Under the pieces are notes generated by a model that worked only from the letters and a program-made list of their open reading frames with translations, did no database searches and was not told where the DNA came from. A stretch of 11,277 nucleotides of DNA from an uncultured Alistipes sp. (lineage in GTDB: Bacteria > Bacteroidota > Bacteroidia > Bacteroidales > Rikenellaceae), in NCBI GenBank assembly GCA_900768045.1, contig CAAGBL010000063.1:1-11277 (forward strand), in the 5' to 3' direction. Positions 1 through 7,135 of the stretch are shown one piece after another. Position 1 is the stretch's first letter. Each line of letters begins with the position of its first letter. Both the position numbers and the translations under genes were made by a program.

Positions 1-119
1 AATTTGTTGTCAGAAGGGGTTAGATTTGGCTTATCGCAAAAGTGAGCACCCGAGGATAGTACTCAAACGTACAGCCTCGGGTGCTCAGCTTTTTGGGATA
101 GGTCAAAGATGACCCCTTA
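1..119 (+). repeat. Long palindromic repeat element, left copy
   Basis: This stretch recurs at 11160-11277 in the same orientation. Positions 1-62 and 69-119 are identical to the right copy, and only the central loop differs (63-68, TCAAAC, against AAGAA). It folds on itself: 14-55 pairs with 75-118 with few interruptions. The core is a perfect 13-bp stem (43-55 with 75-87), then a small internal loop, a 4-bp GTAC/GTAC helix and the variable loop. In this copy the pairing also resumes outside the shared repeat, with TTTGTTGT at 3-10 matching ACAACAAA at 122-129, right up to the pgi stop codon at 133. The left boundary cannot be judged because the window starts here. No open reading frame of note lies inside. 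It may be a REP/MITE-like element, a small structured RNA, or a duplicated bidirectional terminator. Confidence 0.9.
43..94. terminator. Strong hairpin core, probable bidirectional terminator after pgi
   Basis: The GC-rich stem 43-55/75-87 is followed on the plus strand by GC and then five T (90-94). On the minus strand, the direction of pgi transcription, the stem is followed at once by C and four T (41-38 complement). Both sides therefore have the form of an intrinsic terminator. It lies about 40 nt past the pgi stop codon, a suitable place to end the gpsA-pgi transcript. The same core sits in the right-hand repeat copy, so termination may be only one aspect of a larger repeated element. 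Confidence 0.6.
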
Positions 120-132
120 TCACAACAAAGAC

Positions 133-1464
133 TTACAAGCGAGCCTTAATAGCCTTTGAAGCCTCCTCGTAACCTGGTTTGTCGAGGAGTGCAAACATAT
201 TCTTCTTGTACGCCTCAACACCTGGCTGGTCGAATGGGTTAACGCCAAGCAAGTAGCCGCTGATGCCGCAGCCCTTTTCGAAGAAGTATAGCAACTGACC
301 GATAGTGCGCTCGTCGATACGCTCAATCTCGATAACGAGGTTAGGCACGCCACCGTCGAGATGAGCAAGACGCACGCCAAGCTCTGCCATCTTATTGATA
401 TCTGATAGGCGCTTGCCAGTGAGGAAGTTAAGGCCATCGAGGTTAGCCTCGTCAGACTCAACCTTAACCTCATACTTCGAGTTCTTAACCGAGATGATTG
501 TCTCGAACAATGTACGCTCGCCCTCCTGTATATACTGGCCCATAGAGTGGAGGTCGGCAGTGAGTGTCACGCTTGCTGGGAAGATACCCTTAAGCTCCTT
601 ACCCTCCGACTCGCCATAGAGCTGCTTCCACCACTCAGCGATATACTGCAACTTAGGCTCATAAGAGCCCAAAATCTCAATCTTCTTGCCCGCCTTATAC
701 AACTCGTTACGCACGATAGCATACTGAGCAGCAGGGTTTTGCTCGATAGGCGTAGCCTCCGATGTTAGACGCTCCATATCACGTGCGCCCTCAACAAATG
801 CCTCGACATCGACACCTGCAACAGCCAATGGAAGAAGGCCTACTGGAGAGAGCACAGAGTAGCGACCACCCACGTTATCCTCGATAACAAATGTAGGATA
901 GCCCTCCTGTGTTGCAAGGGTCTTGAGAGCACCACGAGCCTTATCTGTAATAGCCACGATGCGCTCTGCAGCCTCAGCCTTGCCATAGCGCTTCTCGATC
1001 TCAGCCTTGATAAGGCGGAAGGCGATAGCTGGCTCAGTGGTAGTGCCCGACTTAGAGATTACAATAGCTGCGATAGAGTACTCCTTCAACGCCTCCATAA
1101 GCTCGTAGGTGTAGTCCTCAGAGATGTTCTCGCCCGCAAAGACGATTGTCGGGTTGTCGTGGCGCTTTTTGAGCGACTCGAATGAGTTAGACATAGCCTC
1201 CAACACAGCCTTAGCACCGAGGTATGAACCACCGATACCGATACATACAACAACCTCTGCCTTTGAGCGTAGCTTCTGTGCAACGCTCTTAATCTCAGCG
1301 AGTTCCTCAGCCGAGATTGATGAAGGAAGGTTTACCCAACCAAGGAAGTCATTGCCAGCGCCCTTACCACTGTGTAGCAATGAGTTAGCCTCGGCAGCAG
1401 CTCTCTGCATGTCAGATGTGATTGCAACGCCCGAATGAGCGGCATTAAATTTAATAAGCTCCAT
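133..1464 (-). CDS. pgi: Glucose-6-phosphate isomerase
   Basis: Cytosolic enzyme that interconverts glucose-6-phosphate and fructose-6-phosphate in glycolysis and gluconeogenesis. The 443-residue product has the length of the short bacterial PGI form (Bacillus/Bacteroides type). Visible motifs are GIGGSYLGA (about residues 75-83) and SKSGTTTEP (137-145), which form the sugar-phosphate site; PGI signature 1 DNVGGRYSVLSPVG (196-209); GESEGKE around the likely catalytic Glu285; LHSMGQ with His306; and PGI signature 2 ending in FDQPGVEAYKK with the conserved Lys near 420. The ATG start at 1464 is preceded by an A/T-rich leader without a clear Shine-Dalgarno, as is usual in Bacteroidetes. It follows gpsA by 20 nt on the same strand, so the two are almost certainly co-transcribed. 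The frame is intact and ends in TAA just outside the palindromic repeat. Confidence 0.97.
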   Translation of the reverse strand: MELIKFNAAHSGVAITSDMQRAAAEANSLLHSGKGAGNDFLGWVNLPSSISAEELAEIKSVAQKLRSKAEVVVCIGIGGSYLGAKAVLEAMSNSFESLKKRHDNPTIVFAGENISEDYTYELMEALKEYSIAAIVISKSGTTTEPAIAFRLIKAEIEKRYGKAEAAERIVAITDKARGALKTLATQEGYPTFVIEDNVGGRYSVLSPVGLLPLAVAGVDVEAFVEGARDMERLTSEATPIEQNPAAQYAIVRNELYKAGKKIEILGSYEPKLQYIAEWWKQLYGESEGKELKGIFPASVTLTADLHSMGQYIQEGERTLFETIISVKNSKYEVKVESDEANLDGLNFLTGKRLSDINKMAELGVRLAHLDGGVPNLVIEIERIDERTIGQLLYFFEKGCGISGYLLGVNPFDQPGVEAYKKNMFALLDKPGYEEASKAIKARL

Positions 1465-1484
1465 AAAATATATCGTTTAAATTA

Positions 1485-2489
1485 TTACTTCAAAATCTTT
1501 GTTAGCGCCTGCATAGCGTCACGTGCCGAAGCATTGTTGTACAACACCTCCCACACCATGTCGGCGATAGGCATATCTACGCCTACGTGCATCGAGCTAC
1601 GACGGATACACTCGGCAGCATAGTAGCCCTCGGCAACCATGGTCATCTCGTTAAGAGCACTCTTTACTGAGCAACCCTTACCTAACAGTGTGCCAAGACG
1701 GCGGTTGCGACTTAGTGGCGAGTAGCACGTTACGAGCAAGTCGCCCATGTATGCCGCAGCATTTATGTTACGGTTTTCTATTGGCACTGATGCATTTAGG
1801 AAGTTATTCATCTCGTTGGCACAACCCGAAATAAGTACCGCCAAGAAGTTGTCGCCATAGCGCAAGCCAACGGCAATACCCACAGCCAAAGCATAGACAT
1901 TTTTCATGATTGCTGCCGCCTCAACACCGAGCACATCACCGGAGATACTACAACGGAAAAAGTCGTTTGCAAGAAGCTCCTTAACACGCTCTGCCGAAGC
2001 GTTATCTTCCGATGCCACAGTAAGATACGACAGACGACACTGTCCCACCTCTTCGGCATGCGAAGGGCCTGTTACCACCACAAGATTCTGCATCGGAACA
2101 TCGTAATAGCGATTCATATGCTCGACAATTGTGAGATAGTCGCCAGGGATAATACCCTTGACTGCCGATACCACAATCTTATCGGCAAGGCTCTCCTTCA
2201 AAGGTTCCAAAAACTTGGTTAGGAATGCCGACGGCATAGCCAAAAACACGATATCGACATCACGAACAACCTCATTAATATCCTTAGATGGCGTGATGAA
2301 CTCTTTATCGATATAGCACCAAGGCAGATATTTGATGTTGTGCGAGCGCTCCTCAAGCGACTGGAGAATATCATCATTAAGCACCAACCAACTCACGTGG
2401 TGGTGATTAACTGTTAGTGTCTTTACAATTGCTGTTGCCCAGCTACCATAGCCAAGAACGGCACATTTAGCCTGTTTATCTGGTGTCAT
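1485..2489 (-). CDS. gpsA: NAD(P)H-dependent glycerol-3-phosphate dehydrogenase
   Basis: Cytosolic enzyme that reduces dihydroxyacetone phosphate to sn-glycerol-3-phosphate, the backbone precursor for phospholipids. From the chosen ATG at 2489 the product is 334 residues, the normal family length. The N-terminal Rossmann motif GYGSWATA (13-20) has Ala in place of the third Gly; from memory this is common in Bacteroidetes GpsA. Further family motifs are VSAVKGI (108-114), GPSHAEEV (141-148), IMKNVYALAVG with the catalytic Lys196, and YMGDLLVTCYSPLSRNRRLG in the C-terminal domain. The frame stays open upstream to an ATG at 2597. That extension (residues KDRKKKWRICIF and so on) matches nothing in the family and would cover the promoter element at 2507-2539, so it is rejected. 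The gene leads into pgi 20 nt downstream and diverges from mreB. Confidence 0.95.
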   Translation of the reverse strand: MTPDKQAKCAVLGYGSWATAIVKTLTVNHHHVSWLVLNDDILQSLEERSHNIKYLPWCYIDKEFITPSKDINEVVRDVDIVFLAMPSAFLTKFLEPLKESLADKIVVSAVKGIIPGDYLTIVEHMNRYYDVPMQNLVVVTGPSHAEEVGQCRLSYLTVASEDNASAERVKELLANDFFRCSISGDVLGVEAAAIMKNVYALAVGIAVGLRYGDNFLAVLISGCANEMNNFLNASVPIENRNINAAAYMGDLLVTCYSPLSRNRRLGTLLGKGCSVKSALNEMTMVAEGYYAAECIRRSSMHVGVDMPIADMVWEVLYNNASARDAMQALTKILK

Positions 2490-2506
2490 AAACAAAAAAT
2501 TATTGA

Positions 2507-2539
2507 CAAATTTAGTAAAAAAGTTATAAAAGATGCAAA
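2507..2539 (-). promoter_or_regulatory. Predicted Bacteroidetes-type promoter of gpsA-pgi
   Basis: On the minus strand TAAATTTG (complement of 2507-2514) matches the Bacteroidetes -7 consensus TAnnTTTG, and TTTG (complement of 2536-2539) lies 21 nt upstream as a -33 element. The -7 box ends 17 nt before the gpsA ATG at 2489, giving a short leader. The position also argues for the 2489 start over 2597. Confidence 0.6.
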
Positions 2540-2557
2540 TTCTCCACTTCTTTTTTC

Positions 2558-2565
2558 TATCTTTG
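2558..2565 (+). promoter_or_regulatory. Predicted -7 element of the mreB operon promoter
   Basis: TATCTTTG fits the Bacteroidetes TAnnTTTG consensus exactly on the plus strand. No convincing -33 TTTG is visible 19-21 nt upstream. If used, transcription would begin near 2572 and give a leader of about 105 nt that holds the whole palindrome cluster. A weaker alternative lies at 2624-2656: TTG, 20 nt, then TAATTTTTTG, whose spacing is off consensus. That choice would place the palindromes upstream of or within the promoter. Confidence 0.45.
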
Positions 2566-2577
2566 TGGGTGATTATG

Positions 2578-2641
2578 CGCACGTGTGCGATAGACACTGT
2601 ACACAGTGCTGTATATCAAGGCCTTGACCACATGGTCGGGG
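2578..2641 (+). promoter_or_regulatory. Cluster of four short palindromes in the mreB leader
   Basis: Four dyads lie within 64 nt: CGCAC-GT-GTGCG (2578-2589), CACTGT-AC-ACAGTG (2595-2608), the perfect 12-mer TCAAGGCCTTGA (2616-2627) and GACCA-CA-TGGTC (2626-2637). As RNA the last extends with two G-U pairs to CC/GG (2622-2641), which competes with the 12-mer palindrome. It is followed after 8 nt by six T (2650-2655), and the mreB ATG is at 2677. The dyads could be regulator operators, for instance for the NarL-type regulator at the end of the operon, or a leader RNA with alternative folds. The dyads are seen directly; the role is inferred. Confidence 0.5.
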
Positions 2642-2676
2642 ACAACTAATTTTTTGAGTAAAATTAATAGAGAGAT

Positions 2677-3705
2677 ATGGGACTTTTTTCACTTACACAG
2701 GAGTTGGCTATTGACTTGGGTACAGCCAATACTCTTATCATGAGCAACGGCAAGGTTATTGTCGACGAACCCTCAATTGTTGCAGTAAACATCAAGACAG
2801 GCAACCTTATGGCCATCGGTCACAAGGCTCGCCTCATGGATGGTAAGACCAACCCAAATATTCGCACTATCCGCCCACTTAAGGACGGTGTTATTGCCGA
2901 CTTCGAGGCAACAGAGCTTATGTTGCGTGGCTTCATCAAGAAGGTAAATGCCAACAGAGGCATGTTTGCACCATCTCTCAAGATGATGATCTGTATCCCT
3001 TCAGGTTCAACAAACGTTGAGATTCGTGCCGTGCGCGACTCAGCGCAGCACGCTGGCGGTCGTGAGATCTACCTCGTGTTCGAGCCTATGGCCGCAGCGC
3101 TTGGTGCTGGCCTCGACGTAGAGGCTCCAGAGGGTAACCTCATCATCGACATCGGTGGTGGTACTTCGGAGATTGCTTGTATCTCGTTGGGTGGTATCGT
3201 ATGCTCAGAGTCAATCAACGTTGCGGGTGACGTATTTACTACCGACATTCAGAACTATATCCGTCAGCAACACGGCATCAAGATTGGTGAGCGTACTGCC
3301 GAGGAGATTAAGTGTGCTATCGGTGCTGCCGTGCCTGAGCTCGACAACGAGCCAGATGACTACATCTTCACAGGTTCGAACATGCTCACATCACAGCCAC
3401 AGACCGTATCACTCACATATAGCGAGATTGCATACGCCCTCGATAAGTCACTCGTAAAACTCGACAACGCCCTAATGAAGGTGCTCGAGGAGATGCCACC
3501 AGAGCTCTACTCTGATGTTGTGAAGAATGGTGTTTATCTTGCGGGTGGTGGTGCCTTGATCAAGGGCCTTGACAAGCGCTTATCCAAGAAGTCTGGTCTT
3601 CCTGTGCACATTGCCGAGGATCCACTACGTGCTATTGCTCGTGGTACAGGCATCGCACTCAAGAACATCGGCAACTTCTCATTCTTGATGGGTGGCGACA
3701 AGTAG
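2677..3705 (+). CDS. mreB: Rod shape-determining protein MreB (bacterial actin)
   Basis: Actin-like ATPase that forms membrane-bound filaments and positions the elongasome for side-wall growth. The 342 residues match the family length. Nucleotide-site motifs are in order: phosphate-1 AIDLGTANTLI (11-21), the connecting segment with the likely catalytic Glu in FEPMAAALG (about 135-143), phosphate-2 IIDIGGGTSEIA (156-167), and the adenosine motif YLAGGGALIKGLD (287-299). The N-terminal MGLFSL is typical of MreB. The start follows the purine-rich stretch AGAGAGAT. The gene heads the plus-strand wall-growth operon. The 129-nt gap to mreC, with a hairpin in it, suggests mreB may be made in excess of the downstream membrane proteins, which is an inference. 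Confidence 0.97.
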   Translation: MGLFSLTQELAIDLGTANTLIMSNGKVIVDEPSIVAVNIKTGNLMAIGHKARLMDGKTNPNIRTIRPLKDGVIADFEATELMLRGFIKKVNANRGMFAPSLKMMICIPSGSTNVEIRAVRDSAQHAGGREIYLVFEPMAAALGAGLDVEAPEGNLIIDIGGGTSEIACISLGGIVCSESINVAGDVFTTDIQNYIRQQHGIKIGERTAEEIKCAIGAAVPELDNEPDDYIFTGSNMLTSQPQTVSLTYSEIAYALDKSLVKLDNALMKVLEEMPPELYSDVVKNGVYLAGGGALIKGLDKRLSKKSGLPVHIAEDPLRAIARGTGIALKNIGNFSFLMGGDK

Positions 3706-3773
3706 CATTTTTTGAAAATATAATATAGCGGTGGGGGCAGATGTTTTATTAATCGGCTACCCCAAACTAATTA

Positions 3774-3803
3774 CGAAGGGCTGTCATTGCGACAGCCTTT
3801 TCG
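3774..3803 (+). terminator. Hairpin between mreB and mreC, possible attenuating terminator
   Basis: GGCTGTC-ATTGC-GACAGCC (3779-3797) is a perfect 7-bp stem followed by TTTT (3798-3801). Outer bases CGAAG/TTTTCG extend the stem with a G-T pair and one bulge. It sits 73 nt past the mreB stop and 31 nt before mreC. No Bacteroidetes-type promoter is evident after it, so partial read-through is more likely than full termination. The rest of the 129-nt gap holds a weaker TGGGG/CCCCA pairing (3732-3736 with 3760-3764). Confidence 0.5.
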
Positions 3804-3834
3804 AAGTAAAATATAGCAGTAGCCTGCTTGCAAA

Positions 3835-4701
3835 ATGCATAGACTTTTAGAGTTCATAAAGCGTATATATGTGGTCTTGCTCTTCATACTTTTGGAGGGT
3901 ATTGCCATTTGGCAATATGCCACATCTACCCCCTACACCGAGGCAAAGATATTGTCACGTACAACGGCTATGGGCGGCTATTTCAGCAAGAAGATTACCA
4001 ACATCGATCGTTTCTTCTCGCTTGCTGAAGAAAACGACATGCTCACACATCGTGTTGCGGAGCTTGAGCAGACCTTGGAGCGTGAGCGTGAACTCTTGGC
4101 CGACTACACCGAGGCGTCGTGGCAGATGCAGATGCAGGGCAGCGATGACGACCTTCACTACATCTACTACCCTGCCCGTGTAGCATCGATGACCATTAGC
4201 CACTTGCGCAACTACATCGTCTTGGATAAGGGCGAGCGTGATGGCATCAAGAAGAATATGGGTGTTATTACCCCAGACAAAAACCTTGTTGGATATATCA
4301 TCTCATGCTCAGAGCGCTACTCTGTGGCAATGCCCGTAATCAACACCGAGTTTACGATGGGTGGCTGCCTATCTATGACCAACTACACCTGCTCGTTGCG
4401 TTGGACTGGCGACTCGCCATACCACGTAAGCATCATCGACGTCTCGACATATGCACAGCCCGAGGTAGGTATGCCTGTCGAGGTGTGGTCGGAGCGTCTA
4501 CCCGAGGGTGTTATCGTAGGCCATATCGAGAAATTTGAGCACAATGCCGCAAAGACCGCCTACTCGGCACGCCTGCGCCTTGCTGTCGACATGTCGGCAT
4601 TAGACAATGTGCTCATCGTCGAGAACACCCACTACGGCGAGATTGAGCAGTTGATGGACAACATCGAAAATCAGACATCACAACCTGGCATTAACAAGTA
4701 A
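3835..4701 (+). CDS. mreC: Rod shape-determining protein MreC
   Basis: Periplasmic elongasome scaffold, anchored in the inner membrane, that links PBP2/RodA with MreB-MreD. The 288-residue product begins with a short basic cytoplasmic end and one membrane segment (about residues 11-28). A charged helix follows at about 60-92, rich in Glu/Leu (ENDMLTHRVAELEQTLERER), as expected for the dimerising coiled coil. The beta-rich MreC domain comes next: NYIVLDKGERDGIKKNMGV (126-144), LVGYI and the LPEGVIVGHIE segment (222-232). The tail after about 268 is polar, asparagine-rich and low in similarity. It is 6 nt upstream of mreD. The sequence is divergent, as MreC usually is, but topology and position make the call firm. 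Confidence 0.93.
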   Translation: MHRLLEFIKRIYVVLLFILLEGIAIWQYATSTPYTEAKILSRTTAMGGYFSKKITNIDRFFSLAEENDMLTHRVAELEQTLERERELLADYTEASWQMQMQGSDDDLHYIYYPARVASMTISHLRNYIVLDKGERDGIKKNMGVITPDKNLVGYIISCSERYSVAMPVINTEFTMGGCLSMTNYTCSLRWTGDSPYHVSIIDVSTYAQPEVGMPVEVWSERLPEGVIVGHIEKFEHNAAKTAYSARLRLAVDMSALDNVLIVENTHYGEIEQLMDNIENQTSQPGINK

Positions 4702-4707
4702 AAAAGC

Positions 4708-5232
4708 ATGTTTAAGTACACACCTCATATATTGCTCGCAGCGGCATTAATCTTCGTGCAGGTATTCCTCATTGATAACATCGACCTTGGCTCGTCGATA
4801 TCGACATGGATACGTCCGATGATATTTCCACTCATAATACTCCTACTACCTACCGAGTGGAGTTCAATATGGGTGCTTATCACCAGCTACCTCATAGCAC
4901 TTCTTATGGATATGTTGCTTGGTGGCGCAGGACTCTATGTTATCACATTGCTACCCATAGCACTCTTCCGACCAGCACTTATCTACATGACAACTAACCG
5001 CTCTGTAGATTCAAGCGACCAGTCGCAGCTGCTATCACGCATGCCACTACCCCAGCTAATGATATATGTTGCCGTGTCGCTACTCTTATACCACATACTA
5101 TTCTTCAGCATGGAGACTCTATCGTGGGTGAACTTCTTCCGCACCGTGGCAACTATCCTCCTAAGCTGGATTTGCTCGCTACTCATATCGTGGCCTATAG
5201 TTCGTATATTCACATCTAAATTTGTAGCATAA
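4708..5232 (+). CDS. mreD: Rod shape-determining protein MreD
   Basis: Polytopic inner-membrane subunit of the elongasome. The 174 residues are mostly hydrophobic, with about five to six predicted membrane segments (roughly 5-22, 35-49, 53-69, 72-93, 117-135, 146-168). There is a polar cytoplasmic stretch near 96-112 (TNRSVDSSDQSQLLSRM). MreD is poorly conserved, so the call rests on size, hydrophobicity, the LLMDMLLGGAGLY segment typical of the family, and its place between mreC and the PBP2 gene. Its TAA stop overlaps the ATG of the next gene by one base (TAATG at 5230-5234), pointing to translational coupling. Confidence 0.9.
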   Translation: MFKYTPHILLAAALIFVQVFLIDNIDLGSSISTWIRPMIFPLIILLLPTEWSSIWVLITSYLIALLMDMLLGGAGLYVITLLPIALFRPALIYMTTNRSVDSSDQSQLLSRMPLPQLMIYVAVSLLLYHILFFSMETLSWVNFFRTVATILLSWICSLLISWPIVRIFTSKFVA

Positions 5233-7127
5233 TGTCACGAGAGAGTAAAGCTCAGCATCGCTACCACATATTGCGCTACGTGGTGTTCGTGGCTGCCATA
5301 GCAATCCTCGGACGACTATTCTACGTCCAGTTAATTGATGATAGCTATAAGGCTCGTGCCGCATCGAACATCATGCGCTCGTATGTCGAGTACCCAATGC
5401 GTGGCGAGGTGCTTGACCGTCGTGGCGAGTATCTTATTCGTAGCCGCATATGCTACGACGTGATGGTTGTAACACGTGACATTCCCAAGGAGGGCTTCGA
5501 CTCTGTGCGCCTTGCCGCAATCCTCAATATCTCGATGGATAAGCTACGTCGTGAGCTACGTCGTGCAGGCCCAAGATCCTATACCCCACATCTTGTTGTG
5601 GGCTACCTCTCGCAGGAGGCTAAACTCATTTTTGACGAAAACGAGTTTAAAGGCTTCTACACCCGCTTCCGTACAGCACGTGAGTACCCCCGTCAGGTGG
5701 GTGGCAACCTCCTCGGCTATGTTAGCGAGGTGCGCCCCGAGGATATCGAGAAGTGGAAGTACTACTCTGCCGGCGACTATATCGGCATTGGTGGCGTGGA
5801 GTCTGCCTATGAGACACTACTCCGTGGCGAGAAGGGTGTGAGCTATCGTGTAAACGATAACCGAGGCGCTGTGAAGGGGGCATATAAAGATGGTGCTCTC
5901 GACGTCCTTCCCGTGAAGGGCACACAGCTCACCTCAACTATCGACGCACGCCTTCAGGAGTTTGCCGAGAAGCTCATGGTGGGCAAGGTGGGAGCTATTG
6001 TTGCCATTGAACCATCTACGGGCGAGATTTTGGCTATGGTGTCGTCACCTACGTATAACCCAGACCTTATGGTAGGCCGCCAGCGTAACACCAACTTCCT
6101 TGAGATGACACGCAACCAGCGCATGCCTCAGTTTACACGTGCCCTCAAAGAGCACTACGCTCCAGGCTCAACATTCAAGCTCGTACAGGGCCTTGTGGGC
6201 CTTGAGGAGGGTGTGCTCAACCCTGGCGATAGGCATCCATGCTCAAATGGCTTCACATACGGTGTGGGACGCAACAGCCGTACGCTAAAGTGCCACGCCC
6301 ACGAGTCGCCACTAAATCTTCGTCGTGCTGTTGCCGAGTCGTGCAACGCCTACTTCTGCTACGTCTTCAAGGATATTATCACTAATCCTAAGTATGGTAG
6401 CATCAAGAATGGCATGCGCAAATGGACAGATTATGTTCATAGCTTCGGATTTGGTAACCGACTCGATTGCGACCTCTATGGCGAGAGCAAGGGCTTTGTT
6501 CCAACACCCGAATTCTACGATAAGGGCTACGACGGACGCTGGAACTGGGGTACAGTAATCTCGTGTGCCATTGGTCAGGGTGAGATGGCTTGTACACCTC
6601 TTCAGATGGCAAATCTCGCAGCAATAATTGCAAACCGTGGCTACTACTACATACCTCATATCATCAAGTCAATTGAGGGACGTGACTCCATCGACCGCCG
6701 TTTCTACGAGCGTCACTACACAATGGTCAGCGCCCGACACTTCGAGACAATCATCGATGGTATGTGGCTTGGTGTTAACGAAAAGGGTACATCACGCCTT
6801 GCAAAACTCGATGGCTGGGACGTATGCGGTAAGACAGGTACTGCCGAGCATAACCGCCGTGATGCATCGGGTAGACGCTACCCCGACCACTCTACATTCC
6901 TCTCGTTTGCGCCACGCAACAACCCTCGCATAGCCATCTCTGTATATGTTGAGCATGGTGGCTTCGGCTCGGAGATAGCCGTGCCTATTGCCAGCCTCAT
7001 TGAGGAGCTATACCTCACAGACACTATTAAGCGCCCAGAGATGTTGGACAAGGTGCTTAACTACAATATTAACTACGGATACTACGACGCTAAGCAGCGT
7101 AAGTATGATGCAAAGCACTCCAAATAG
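5232..7127 (+). CDS. mrdA: Penicillin-binding protein 2 (peptidoglycan DD-transpeptidase)
   Basis: Class B PBP that cross-links new glycan strands made by RodA; membrane-anchored, active in the periplasm. The 631 residues contain one N-terminal membrane segment (about 14-34) and the PBP dimer/pedestal domain (about 50-215, including the MRGEVLDRRG motif near 56-65). The transpeptidase domain carries all three active-site motifs: STFK with nucleophile Ser313, SCN at 370-372, and KTGT at 534-537. A Cys/His cluster (Cys337, Cys354, His355, His357) lies where E. coli PBP2 has a metal-binding site; that equivalence is an inference. The C-terminal tail is polar and contains a short YDAK/YDAK duplication. 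It starts within the mreD stop codon and is followed by rodA after 8 nt, the classic PBP2-RodA pairing. Confidence 0.96.
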   Translation: MSRESKAQHRYHILRYVVFVAAIAILGRLFYVQLIDDSYKARAASNIMRSYVEYPMRGEVLDRRGEYLIRSRICYDVMVVTRDIPKEGFDSVRLAAILNISMDKLRRELRRAGPRSYTPHLVVGYLSQEAKLIFDENEFKGFYTRFRTAREYPRQVGGNLLGYVSEVRPEDIEKWKYYSAGDYIGIGGVESAYETLLRGEKGVSYRVNDNRGAVKGAYKDGALDVLPVKGTQLTSTIDARLQEFAEKLMVGKVGAIVAIEPSTGEILAMVSSPTYNPDLMVGRQRNTNFLEMTRNQRMPQFTRALKEHYAPGSTFKLVQGLVGLEEGVLNPGDRHPCSNGFTYGVGRNSRTLKCHAHESPLNLRRAVAESCNAYFCYVFKDIITNPKYGSIKNGMRKWTDYVHSFGFGNRLDCDLYGESKGFVPTPEFYDKGYDGRWNWGTVISCAIGQGEMACTPLQMANLAAIIANRGYYYIPHIIKSIEGRDSIDRRFYERHYTMVSARHFETIIDGMWLGVNEKGTSRLAKLDGWDVCGKTGTAEHNRRDASGRRYPDHSTFLSFAPRNNPRIAISVYVEHGGFGSEIAVPIASLIEELYLTDTIKRPEMLDKVLNYNINYGYYDAKQRKYDAKHSK

Positions 7128-7135
7128 CAGTATAA

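Noticed and set aside
2490..2597. N-terminal extension of GpsA to an ATG at 2597
   Set aside because: The extra 36 residues match nothing in the family and would cover a good gpsA promoter. The 2489 start gives the normal length and places the Rossmann motif at residue 13.
7080..7127. QRKY similarity between the PBP2 tail and the kinase tail (near 10337)
   Set aside because: It is only about 12 similar bases in lysine/arginine-rich tails and is most likely chance.
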